Assembly: GCA_013001365.1 (NCBI GenBank)
Contig: JABDMQ010000275.1
Span: 1-11,883 of the forward strand
DNA length: 11,883 bases
DNA from: Flavobacteriaceae bacterium
GTDB taxonomy: Bacteria > Bacteroidota > Bacteroidia > Flavobacteriales > Flavobacteriaceae
Direction: 5' to 3'
Every line of letters begins with the position of its first letter. Within the stretch, counting starts at the first letter, position 1. The translations under genes were made by a program, and so were the position numbers. This document shows positions 1-6,887 of the stretch, piece by piece. Under the pieces are notes generated by a model. The model did no database searches. It saw only the letters and a program-made list of their open reading frames with translations, and had not been told where the DNA came from.

Positions 1-509
1 ATTATCTGACCGATCTTGGTGTTATCTCCATTCAATTTCTCGAATTGGTAAGGATAGGCCGAAAGCACAACATCTGGATTCGGCATATATTCCTGTAAAC
101 TGATGATATCCGGATCTTGCTCCTTGATCATTTCATTGATCTTCGTTGGCACATCCTTCTCCTCTAACCATTCGTATAAATTGAATAATCGCACATTATA
201 ACTCATTATCGAAATATTGTCAACATCTTCAACATTATTTGAAGACACTTTATATAGCGCACCCAAATGATTGAATCCTAAGGCAAGGACTATCAATGAT
301 AAGAGCAATTGTTTCTTGACCTTGAATAGCCAAAAAACGAAAAACAGGATATTGATGATAATAAGGATTGGTACTAAAAGACTAAGAACCGAAATGAAGG
401 CAAAACTCTTTGGAGCTAAATATGGAATTGTATAGGAAAGCAAAAGTAGAGCAGCAGCAATTGAGTTGATCAAGAATGCAAGCCTATCGAAGAGCTTCAG
501 TTTTTTCAC
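1..509 (-). CDS. Membrane-anchored endonuclease/exonuclease/phosphatase (EEP) family protein, 3' part missing
   Basis: Translating the minus strand gives 169 residues that run off the left edge without a stop. The N-terminus has about three hydrophobic segments (roughly residues 10-31, 36-62 and 65-85). The start of an EEP/DNase I-like fold follows: SYNVR with Asn105 and DIISLQEY with Glu140 correspond to the conserved metal/phosphate-site Asn and Glu of this superfamily. The catalytic His/Asp residues would lie outside the window. No in-frame ATG lies close upstream. I chose the GTG at 509-507, which sits one base after the stop of the preceding rhomboid gene with an AGGAAA-like purine run about 12 nt before it. 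The next ATG is inside the nuclease motif. It is the last visible gene of the mutL-rhomboid operon. The substrate is unknown: the family includes nucleases, lipid phosphatases and sphingomyelinases, so only the superfamily is secure. Confidence 0.85.
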   Translation of the reverse strand, partial: MKKLKLFDRLAFLINSIAAALLLLSYTIPYLAPKSFAFISVLSLLVPILIIINILFFVFWLFKVKKQLLLSLIVLALGFNHLGALYKVSSNNVEDVDNISIMSYNVRLFNLYEWLEEKDVPTKINEMIKEQDPDIISLQEYMPNPDVVLSAYPYQFEKLNGDNTKIGQI

Positions 510-510
510 A

Positions 511-1392
511 CTAGTTGTTTTTTCCTGCTTTGAACAAGAATTCTTTCTCTGCCTTAGTTAAGCTGTCATAACCACTTTTGCTGATTTTGTCTAGGATCAT
601 GTCAATTTTCTTTTGGTTATTGAACTCCTTGAATTCTTTTTCAGAATGACCGGCGATCTTACCCTTTCTTGATTTATGGACAGTCTTAAGACTAGAACGC
701 GATTTGGGTTTAAATAGTGCCGCGAAGCTATCCATGATCTTTTCGAATCCCATTCCTATATCGCTACCTTTTCTTAATTGTACAGCATATAAATATCCTA
801 GGAATGCACCACCTAAATGCGCCATGCTTCCTCCAGAATTATTTCCAAGGAGTCCGATTAGATCCAAGGCTACAAAAGCGACGCCAAGGTACCATAGTTT
901 GATATTGAATTTAAGGATCCTTACTTCTGTTTGCGGCATATACGCACATAAGAATATAAGCACTGCCCTCACTCCCGCTGAAGCCCCGATCAGTGAACCT
1001 ACGGACCTGAATATGGATGACGAGAACAATGCATAACCTGTAAGGAAGAATACGCCTCCCATAATAACACCTAGCAAATAAACATTCAAGGCCATTTTAG
1101 AACTCAGGAGATTAAGGAAAATTCGACCTACAAAGTACAAGACCAGCATATTGAAGAAAATATGCCATACGCTATAATGCAAGAACCCATAGGTTATTAT
1201 TGACCAAGGCTGTACAATGAAATCACTTAACTCCCTTGGTAATTCAAACCATTTCAGGAATGAATCCATTTGTGACCTGAAAAGCTTGGTGACCACCCAT
1301 ATCAATGCAAAAATGACTGAATTAATCGCAATGACTTTCTCCAAGACGTTAAGTCTCGCGTATTTATATTTTACATCTTCAAATAAACTCAT
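511..1392 (-). CDS. Rhomboid family intramembrane serine protease, second of a tandem pair (293 aa)
   Basis: Polytopic inner-membrane protein of the rhomboid family, which cleaves transmembrane substrates within the bilayer. The family hallmarks are visible: HYSVWHIFFN (His72, His77, Asn81) in the TM2 region, the putative nucleophile Ser138 in GASAG, and the dyad partner His192 in MAHLGGAFLGY. The motif around the serine reads GASA instead of the usual GxSG, although Ser and His are both retained. After the last TM (about residue 205) comes a roughly 90-residue charged cytosolic tail ending in a helical block (about 250-290, SEKEF...LTKAEKEFL). Such tails are seen on Bacteroidota rhomboids and resemble the segment called DUF6576. 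The start ATG overlaps the TGA of the upstream rhomboid gene by 4 nt, implying translational coupling. The substrate is unknown. Activity is likely but not certain because of the motif change. Confidence 0.9.
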   Translation of the reverse strand: MSLFEDVKYKYARLNVLEKVIAINSVIFALIWVVTKLFRSQMDSFLKWFELPRELSDFIVQPWSIITYGFLHYSVWHIFFNMLVLYFVGRIFLNLLSSKMALNVYLLGVIMGGVFFLTGYALFSSSIFRSVGSLIGASAGVRAVLIFLCAYMPQTEVRILKFNIKLWYLGVAFVALDLIGLLGNNSGGSMAHLGGAFLGYLYAVQLRKGSDIGMGFEKIMDSFAALFKPKSRSSLKTVHKSRKGKIAGHSEKEFKEFNNQKKIDMILDKISKSGYDSLTKAEKEFLFKAGKNN

Positions 1393-2150
1393 AGATCCCA
1401 GCGCCTGTCATTGAATTGATTATTCTTCCAATACTTCATAATCAAGAATCCGGTCAACGCGCCTCCTATATGGGCCATATAGGCCGTATTGCTAGGACTG
1501 AAGATCGATTGACCTGTCAAGGCCGAAAATAGGTCTAAAGCAATGATACCAGGAATGAAATACTTGGCCTTTATAGGAATCGGCAGGAAAATCAACATGA
1601 GTTTAGATTCCGGAAACATCATACCGAAGGCAACAAGAACACCCATTATAGCGCCAGAAGCACCAACCATTGTACTATTGAAGACTGTTAGGAAACTTTG
1701 TAATTTCTCTTCGCCTAATATATTTGTCCATTGTGTATTGTACTGTCCTGACTTTAGGGTTTCGATTATTTGGCTTTGACTGATACCTGCTTCTGTAAGG
1801 GTATTCAATCCACCATAGTACTTAAAATAATACGTTCCAAGCATAATCAGTGCGGCACCTAAGCCAGCTGAAATATAGAAGAAGATGAATTTCTTTGTTC
1901 CTAGTACTTGCTCGACTGCAGTCCCGAACATCCATAAGGCGAACATGTTAAAAAGGATATGCGACGGACCACCATGCATGAACATATGAGTAAGGATCTG
2001 CCAAGGCTTGAAGGAGTTATTTACAGGAAAATGCAATGCAAATAGATCATATAACAACTGACCACCACCAATAGCCAAGGTCCCTATGAACATGATTATA
2101 TTGATAATCAGTAAATGCTTGACTGCGTCTGTAATTTGAATTCCCCTCAT
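1389..2150 (-). CDS. Rhomboid family intramembrane serine protease, first of a tandem pair (253 aa)
   Basis: A canonical six-TM-type rhomboid core. With the start chosen here it has the HMFMHGGPSHILFN block (TM2 region His/His/Asn), the nucleophile Ser165 in GASGA, and the partner His227 in MAHIGGALTG. An in-frame ATG 36 nt further upstream (2186) would add 12 polar residues but lies inside the end of mutL. I prefer the ATG at 2150-2148, 10 nt after the mutL stop and preceded by GAAGAA, because the resulting N-terminus (MRGIQITDAVKHLLIIN) leads straight into TM1. It contains a loop of about 45 residues between two TM segments (about 112-158) that could face the periplasm. It is followed, with a 4-nt overlap, by a second rhomboid. 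This is the copy with fully standard catalytic motifs. The physiological substrate is unknown. Confidence 0.92.
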   Translation of the reverse strand: MRGIQITDAVKHLLIINIIMFIGTLAIGGGQLLYDLFALHFPVNNSFKPWQILTHMFMHGGPSHILFNMFALWMFGTAVEQVLGTKKFIFFYISAGLGAALIMLGTYYFKYYGGLNTLTEAGISQSQIIETLKSGQYNTQWTNILGEEKLQSFLTVFNSTMVGASGAIMGVLVAFGMMFPESKLMLIFLPIPIKAKYFIPGIIALDLFSALTGQSIFSPSNTAYMAHIGGALTGFLIMKYWKNNQFNDRRWDL

Positions 2151-2160
2151 TATATTCTTC

Positions 2161-4008
2161 TCACATGAATTTCTTGTCCAATTCATCGGTGGTCATGGTG
2201 ATGAATGTCTTTTGATTGAAAGGGGTTACAGATGGTTCCTTACAAGCGAACAAGCTATTGACCAAATGCTCTTGTTCCAAAGTATTCAAGGATTGCCCCG
2301 ATTTGATGCACAATGACCTCGACAAGGATTTTGCCAGCATATCCGTCTGACTGAAATTACTTTCAGGCACTTCATTCTCAACATCATGTATGAGTTGCTC
2401 CAAGATATTCGAAATCTGCTTTTCTGAGGCGATTATTGGAACTCCGGTAATTTCAATATTCTCATCTTCAATTTTGGAAAATACGAATCCTGTGTGCTCC
2501 AATTGTTCTTTCAATTCCTGAAGGATCTTGATTTCATCCGTCGAATAACTCAAATTCAGCGGAAACAATAGTTGCTGACTTACTCCTTCCTTGACCGTGA
2601 TCTGCTTTAGGATATCCTCGTAAATTATGCGATGATGCGCTCTATGCTGGTCTATTACCAGCATGCCCGATCTTATTTTGCTTATTACGTATTTTCTATG
2701 CAACTGGTACGTTGCTGCAGAAGATTCTTGAGTAGCATCTTGAAACATTGATATATGTTCAGGATCCGTTTCAATACTATCCTTGTCGATGGTAACCCCT
2801 TGATCATTAGATGTCTGTAATCCTACATAAAGACTTTCCCATTCACCAGATTCCTGTTTCTGCGACCTAAATCGCAAATTCTTGTTCTCAGGATTGCCAG
2901 ATGAAAAAGGATTGAAATCCTTGTCAACTTCCACAACGGGAGCTAAAGCATTCATTTGCATCTTGCGGTAAGGTGTGTCTAGATTGGCATTATGCTCAAA
3001 GTCAAGCACAGGTGCTATATTGAATTGTCCTAGGCTATGTTTTATAGCAGATCTTAAGATGGCGTACAACGTATGTTCATCATCAAATTTAATCTCTGTT
3101 TTGGTTGGATGGATATTGATATCTATGGACTTGGGGTCGACCTGCAGATACAAGAAATAACTTGCATGGGAACCTTCTTTAAGTAATCCTTCAAATGCAG
3201 ATGCTACGGCATGATTTAAATAAGCACTCTTTATAAATCTATCATTTACGAAAAAGAACTGTTCTCCTCTGGTCCTCTTCGCAAATTCTGGCTTACCTAC
3301 AAAACCTGTAATTGCGACCACTTCTGTGGTTTCATCAACAGGGACGAGCTTTTCGTTGGTCTTGCTTCCAAAAATATTTACAATTCTCTGTCGATTATTG
3401 CTTTGGGGCAACTGAAAGACTTCACTGCCATTATGGAACATACTGAACCTCACATTAGGATGAGCCAAAGCAACTCGATGGAATTCATCAATTATATGTC
3501 GCGTTTCAACAGGATTTGATTTCAGGAATTTCCGTCTCGCTGGAATGTTATAGAAAAGGTTCTTGACCTGAATTGATGTTCCTTTTGGAGTTACTGTAAC
3601 TTCCTGGGATACAACTTCGCTTCCTTCAATTTTTATATGTGTTCCAGTCTCTGCTTGCTCGGTTTTACTTTTCAATTCAACATGAGCAATAGCTGCAATG
3701 GAAGCTAATGCCTCACCTCGAAATCCTTTCGTTTCAATATTGAAGAGGTCGTCTGCAGACGTGATCTTTGAAGTCGCGTGACGCTCAAAACTCAATCGAG
3801 CATCCGTAACGCTCATACCGCAACCATCGTCAACAACCTGGATAAGTGTTTTACCTGCATCCTTGATAATGAGTTTTATAGTACTTGAACCAGCATCTAT
3901 GGCATTCTCAAGTAATTCCTTAACAACAGAGGATGGACGCTGAACGACTTCGCCCGCTGCTATTTGGTTGGCCACATGGTCCGGTAATAACTGAATGATG
4001 TCTGCCAT
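2161..4008 (-). CDS. mutL: DNA mismatch repair protein MutL (615 aa)
   Basis: MutL couples mismatch recognition by MutS to strand removal. The N-terminal GHKL ATPase (about 1-330) shows ENAIDAG with the catalytic Glu34 and Mg-binding Asn35, DDGCGM at 60-65, GFRGEAL at 95-101 and the NIHPTKTEIKF block near 298-308. A poorly conserved linker (about 335-425) leads to the C-terminal dimerisation domain (about 430-615). The metal-site motif DQHA(x)2E(x)4E of endonuclease-type MutL reads DQHRAHHRIIYE (453-464): the first Glu is His459, and the last (Glu464) is kept. The CP(N/H)GRP motif is replaced by TPFNQK (595-600). This suggests loss or divergence of the nicking activity; similar DQHRAH forms are, from memory, common in Bacteroidota. 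Length is normal for the family. The start ATG lies 5 nt after the preceding small membrane-protein gene, so it is co-transcribed with that gene. Confidence 0.98.
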   Translation of the reverse strand: MADIIQLLPDHVANQIAAGEVVQRPSSVVKELLENAIDAGSSTIKLIIKDAGKTLIQVVDDGCGMSVTDARLSFERHATSKITSADDLFNIETKGFRGEALASIAAIAHVELKSKTEQAETGTHIKIEGSEVVSQEVTVTPKGTSIQVKNLFYNIPARRKFLKSNPVETRHIIDEFHRVALAHPNVRFSMFHNGSEVFQLPQSNNRQRIVNIFGSKTNEKLVPVDETTEVVAITGFVGKPEFAKRTRGEQFFFVNDRFIKSAYLNHAVASAFEGLLKEGSHASYFLYLQVDPKSIDINIHPTKTEIKFDDEHTLYAILRSAIKHSLGQFNIAPVLDFEHNANLDTPYRKMQMNALAPVVEVDKDFNPFSSGNPENKNLRFRSQKQESGEWESLYVGLQTSNDQGVTIDKDSIETDPEHISMFQDATQESSAATYQLHRKYVISKIRSGMLVIDQHRAHHRIIYEDILKQITVKEGVSQQLLFPLNLSYSTDEIKILQELKEQLEHTGFVFSKIEDENIEITGVPIIASEKQISNILEQLIHDVENEVPESNFSQTDMLAKSLSRSLCIKSGQSLNTLEQEHLVNSLFACKEPSVTPFNQKTFITMTTDELDKKFM

Positions 4009-4013
4009 GTAGT

Positions 4014-4295
4014 TTATGCAAAGAATATGGAAAGGTCAAAATCGATAACGAAAAGGAAAAGCAATAACAATATGGCCACAATTATCAAGATGCGCCTATT
4101 GGCTTCCTTGTCTTGAGGACCTTTGAGGTCATCCATGGCATTTACCCATCGGGTTTTCAACCCATTGCTACCTACAGTTTTACGATACTCATCAAATTTG
4201 TGCTTGATTTCAAACGGATTTCCTTGCCCTTTATCATCAAAATGACGAGGTGTATAGTTAAATCTTTTGTTCTTGCGTGTATTGAATAGTCCCAT
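4014..4295 (-). CDS. Small single-pass membrane protein, often mislabelled 'riboflavin synthase subunit beta' (93 aa)
   Basis: A basic, hydrophilic N-terminal two thirds (MGLFNTRKNKRFNYTPRHF...) ends in one strongly hydrophobic segment (about 69-84, RILIIVAILLLLFLFVI) and a short DFDLSIFFA tail. The topology is therefore probably cytosolic with a C-terminal anchor. There is no signal peptide and no enzymatic motif. Homologues at this position in flavobacteria are, from memory, often named riboflavin synthase subunit beta. That name seems to come from the neighbouring ribH, since the sequence has nothing of the lumazine or riboflavin synthase folds. It lies 5 nt upstream of mutL, so the two are probably co-translated, and 93 nt downstream of ribH. 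The function is unknown; a membrane tether or assembly role is only speculation. That the gene is real is supported by its operon position, the coherent protein and the absence of any competing frame. Confidence 0.85.
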   Translation of the reverse strand: MGLFNTRKNKRFNYTPRHFDDKGQGNPFEIKHKFDEYRKTVGSNGLKTRWVNAMDDLKGPQDKEANRRILIIVAILLLLFLFVIDFDLSIFFA

Positions 4296-4354
4296 AATTA
4301 CTAAAGTTTAAAGTTACTTAAATTCAATAATAATGCAGGGTTGCAATTCATAAA

Positions 4355-4368
4355 AATTGTTAACAATT
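4355..4368. repeat. Perfect 14-bp palindrome in the ribH / small membrane protein gap
   Basis: AATTGTTAACAATT is a perfect inverted repeat without spacer, centred on GTTAAC. It lies in the only sizeable gap (4296-4388) inside the minus-strand operon. It could be an operator for an internal promoter or a weak hairpin (5-bp AT-rich stem, TTAA loop, short T run on the minus strand). I see no convincing TAnnTTTG promoter box at a sensible distance, so its role is unassigned and it may be chance in AT-rich DNA. Confidence 0.4.
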
Positions 4369-4388
4369 CGATTGTCCTACGGGAGGGC

Positions 4389-4877
4389 TTATCTTAGATT
4401 CTTTCGAAGTTCGGCCATTTTTATGGCTGCGATAGCAGCTTCAATGCCTTTATTGCCATGCTTTCCTCCAGATCGATCCTTGGCCTGTTGGTGATTATCA
4501 TCGGTTAGGACACAGAATATCACAGGAGTATCATGAAGGATATTCAAGTCTTTAATACCATGAGACACAGCCTGGCATACATAATCAAAATGTGCCGTTT
4601 CACCGCGAATGACACTACCTATGGCAATGACAGCATTAACAGATTGTTCTTGCATTTTCTTGCTTCCATAAACGAGCTCAAAACTACCAGGAACATGTTG
4701 TGTGATAATGTTTTCAATGTGTGCTCCATTATTTAATAACGCCTCAACGGCGCCATGATACATGGGTTCGGTTATATCATCATTCCATTCTGAAACAACA
4801 ATCCCAAACCGAAAGTCTTTCGCGTTTGGGATCTTGTCTTTATCGTAGTGCGATAAATTCTTATCGGCAGTGGACAT
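4389..4877 (-). CDS. ribH: 6,7-dimethyl-8-ribityllumazine synthase (162 aa)
   Basis: Condenses 5-amino-6-ribitylaminouracil with 3,4-dihydroxy-2-butanone 4-phosphate to give lumazine, the penultimate step of riboflavin synthesis, in the cytosol. All family signatures are present: the aromatic substrate-stacking position in SEWNDDI (Trp31), VPGSFEL (62-68), the IAIGSVIRGETAHFDYVC block with catalytic His96, and DRSGGKHGNKGIEAA with the phosphate-binding Arg135. The length matches the usual 150-165 residues, with a short N-terminal extension. The start ATG lies 3 nt after the stop of the TPR gene, so the two are tightly co-transcribed. The other rib genes are not in this window, and no FMN riboswitch-like leader precedes the operon. 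Riboflavin-responsive control is therefore not evident here. Confidence 0.98.
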   Translation of the reverse strand: MSTADKNLSHYDKDKIPNAKDFRFGIVVSEWNDDITEPMYHGAVEALLNNGAHIENIITQHVPGSFELVYGSKKMQEQSVNAVIAIGSVIRGETAHFDYVCQAVSHGIKDLNILHDTPVIFCVLTDDNHQQAKDRSGGKHGNKGIEAAIAAIKMAELRKNLR

Positions 4878-4880
4878 AGT

Positions 4881-5648
4881 TTATTGTTTAGCTGCTTCTG
4901 CTTTACCTATAAAAATATCAATATTAGCTGCTTCCGTCGAAGAGGCGTATTCCTCTTTTATGCGATTAAAATAAGTAAGAGCCTTATCATTCTGACCTAG
5001 AGAAAGAGCCGTTGTACCAGCTTTAAGTAGATACAGTGGTGTCGTGAAATCGTTCGTCTGCATTTTCGTTGCTTCCTCATAATAGCCTAGGGCGTCCTCA
5101 GGCTGATTCAGTTGGATGAACGCATCGCCGATACCTCCTTTGGCAATTGGGCCAAGGGCTTGGTCCGAACTCTTGAAATCACTCAAATAGGTAATGGCAT
5201 TACTATAGTCCTTTAAGTTCAAGTAAGCCATTCCAGCATAATAATTTGCCAAGTTGCCAGCATCGGTTCCTCCATATTCTTCAATAATATCCAGCATTCC
5301 AAACTTACCTTCTCCGCCATTTAATGAAAGCGTGTAAAGTGAGTCCTTGGCAGCGCCACTGACTGCTTGATTAAAATATTTCTGGGCTTGATACATATCG
5401 TTCATTGCAGTTGCCTGCTTTGGCTTTACGATGTATTCCTTGTATCCTAAGTATCCAAGGATAAGTACAGCTGCCAACCCAACGATAATGAAAATATACT
5501 TTTGGTTTTTCGCAACCCATTCCTCTGTCTTCGAAGCAGTCTCGTCTAAGGTGTTAAATACCTCAGCAGTTGTTGATCCATCAGCAATATCCTGTTCTCT
5601 GTCAGATTTGCTTTTAGGTTTATAACCTCGTTTTTTATAAGTCGCCAT
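4881..5648 (-). CDS. Membrane-anchored tetratricopeptide repeat protein, YfgM-like architecture (255 aa)
   Basis: The chosen start MATYKKRGYKPKSK follows the divergent promoter region. The open frame continues 42 codons upstream, but that extension runs through the promoter and has no protein-like character. The N-terminus is short, basic and cytosolic; a single TM lies at about 51-69 (YIFIIVGLAAVLILGYLGY). TPR-type helices then run from about 80 to 255: MAYLNLKDYSNAITYL, AFIQLNQPEDALGYY and ALSLGQNDKALTYF are clear repeat units. One TM followed by TPRs on the outer side resembles YfgM/TPR_21 proteins, which in E. coli act beside the SecYEG translocon and periplasmic chaperones. That is an analogy from architecture, not a shown orthology. 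It is the first gene of the minus-strand operon, divergent from recF, and is followed 3 nt later by ribH. Confidence 0.88.
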   Translation of the reverse strand: MATYKKRGYKPKSKSDREQDIADGSTTAEVFNTLDETASKTEEWVAKNQKYIFIIVGLAAVLILGYLGYKEYIVKPKQATAMNDMYQAQKYFNQAVSGAAKDSLYTLSLNGGEGKFGMLDIIEEYGGTDAGNLANYYAGMAYLNLKDYSNAITYLSDFKSSDQALGPIAKGGIGDAFIQLNQPEDALGYYEEATKMQTNDFTTPLYLLKAGTTALSLGQNDKALTYFNRIKEEYASSTEAANIDIFIGKAEAAKQ

Positions 5649-5668
5649 AGTTATATCGTATTGCGCGG

Positions 5669-5703
5669 CAAAAATATAATTTTTATTGGTTTTTGGAGAC
5701 AAA
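5669..5703 (-). promoter_or_regulatory. Bacteroidota-type promoter for the TPR-ribH-mutL operon
   Basis: On the minus strand a TATTTTTG box (5676-5669) matches TAnnTTTG exactly. A TTTG element (5703-5700) lies 23 nt upstream, at the long end of the spacing known for flavobacterial housekeeping promoters. Transcription would begin near 5662, leaving a leader of about 14 nt before the ATG at 5648. For recF on the plus strand, a weaker TATTTTG (about 5721-5727) is the only candidate I see in the same 134-bp divergent spacer. Confidence 0.6.
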
Positions 5704-5782
5704 TTATTGGTTATTTTAATATTTTGCAGCTTCCTATTTGGAGCCAAGAAGTGAGAAAAAACAAGCTTTGGCATTCTCTATT

Positions 5783-6862
5783 ATGATATTGAAAACACTC
5801 TCTTTACTTAATTACAAGAATTTTGATAGTTGTTCATTTAATTTCGATGACAACATCAATTGTCTTGTTGGGAAAAATGGTGTGGGCAAAACAAATATCC
5901 TGGATGCGATTTATCATCTTTCTTACGGCAAAAGCTATTTTAATCCTGTGGCGACACAAAACATCAAGCATAACGAAGATTTTTTTGTAGTTGATGGAGA
6001 ATATGAAAAATCTGGACGTAAAGAGAAAATTGTCGTAAGCCTGAAAAAAGGTCAGAAGAAAATAATAAAACGCAACGGTAAAGCATACGATAAGTTCTCT
6101 GATCATATTGGGTTTTTACCTCTGGTCATAATTTCACCGGCCGACCGAGACCTTATCACTGAAGGCAGTGATGTTAGACGCAAGTTCATTGACAGCATTA
6201 TATCACAAAGCGACAAGGCATATCTGGATACCTTGATCAAATACAACAAGGTTTTGGTGCAACGTAATTCCTTACTGAAGTACTTTGCTGCCAATAACAC
6301 CTTTAACAATGATGCCATCTCAGTTTATAACCAACAACTCAATGACCTAGGAACACCGATTTTCAAGAAGAGAGAGGAATTCTTGAAAGAATTCATACCG
6401 ATTTTCAAGAAACAATATGAAATCATAAGTAGTGGAAAAGAAGATGTTGGCCTAAGCTACAAAAGCGATCTTATTGATTCTGAGTTGAAAGACCTCTTAG
6501 AACTTCAAATAAACAAGGACAAGGCATTACAATACACAAGTGTTGGCATACATAAGGATGACCTTAGTTTTGTAATCGAGGGGCATCCTATCAAGAAATT
6601 TGGCAGTCAGGGACAACAAAAATCCTTTCTAGTTAGCCTTAAGTTAGCACAGTTCGACTTCATTAAGAAACAAAGTGGTGTGACTCCAATACTTTTACTT
6701 GATGATATCTTTGATAAATTAGATGAGCAACGAGTAGAACAATTAATTGGACTGGTCAATGATGAGAATTTTGGGCAACTATTCATAAGCGACACACATG
6801 CTGATAGAACCGAGGCAGTAGTCAAAAACACCAATCAGTCGTACAAAATGTTCAAATTATAA
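5783..6862 (+). CDS. recF: DNA replication and repair protein RecF (359 aa)
   Basis: SMC-like ABC-type ATPase that works with RecO and RecR to load RecA at gaps and stalled forks. Walker A is GKNGVGKT at residues 30-37. The RecF/ABC signature GSQGQQKS is at 274-281, and Walker B with the following D-loop is ILLLDDIFDKLDEQR at 303-317. The N-terminus (ILKTLSLLNYKNF) and the ISPADRDLI...RRKFID block at about 117-137 are typical of the family. The length fits the usual 350-370 residues. The open frame begins 15 codons earlier (5738), but the ATG at 5783 gives the standard RecF N-terminus and is preferred. It is divergent from the TPR/ribH/mutL operon and followed after 25 nt by a DUF721 gene. 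dnaA, dnaN and gyrB, which often flank recF in other phyla, are not present here. Confidence 0.97.
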   Translation: MILKTLSLLNYKNFDSCSFNFDDNINCLVGKNGVGKTNILDAIYHLSYGKSYFNPVATQNIKHNEDFFVVDGEYEKSGRKEKIVVSLKKGQKKIIKRNGKAYDKFSDHIGFLPLVIISPADRDLITEGSDVRRKFIDSIISQSDKAYLDTLIKYNKVLVQRNSLLKYFAANNTFNNDAISVYNQQLNDLGTPIFKKREEFLKEFIPIFKKQYEIISSGKEDVGLSYKSDLIDSELKDLLELQINKDKALQYTSVGIHKDDLSFVIEGHPIKKFGSQGQQKSFLVSLKLAQFDFIKKQSGVTPILLLDDIFDKLDEQRVEQLIGLVNDENFGQLFISDTHADRTEAVVKNTNQSYKMFKL

Positions 6863-6887
6863 TTTTACTATACGTATCTTTAAACCA

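Noticed and set aside
4340..4370. Palindrome 4355-4368 as an intrinsic terminator after ribH
   Set aside because: The stem would be only 5 A/T-rich pairs with a short T run, far weaker than the two real terminators in this window.
5649..5774. N-terminal extension of the TPR protein by 42 codons
   Set aside because: It would read through the promoter at 5669-5703 and has no membrane or TPR character; MATYKKRG is a typical family start.
4878..5782. FMN riboswitch upstream of ribH or the operon
   Set aside because: There are only 3 nt between the TPR gene and ribH, and the leader before the operon is about 14 nt, too short for an RFN element; none of its conserved blocks is visible.
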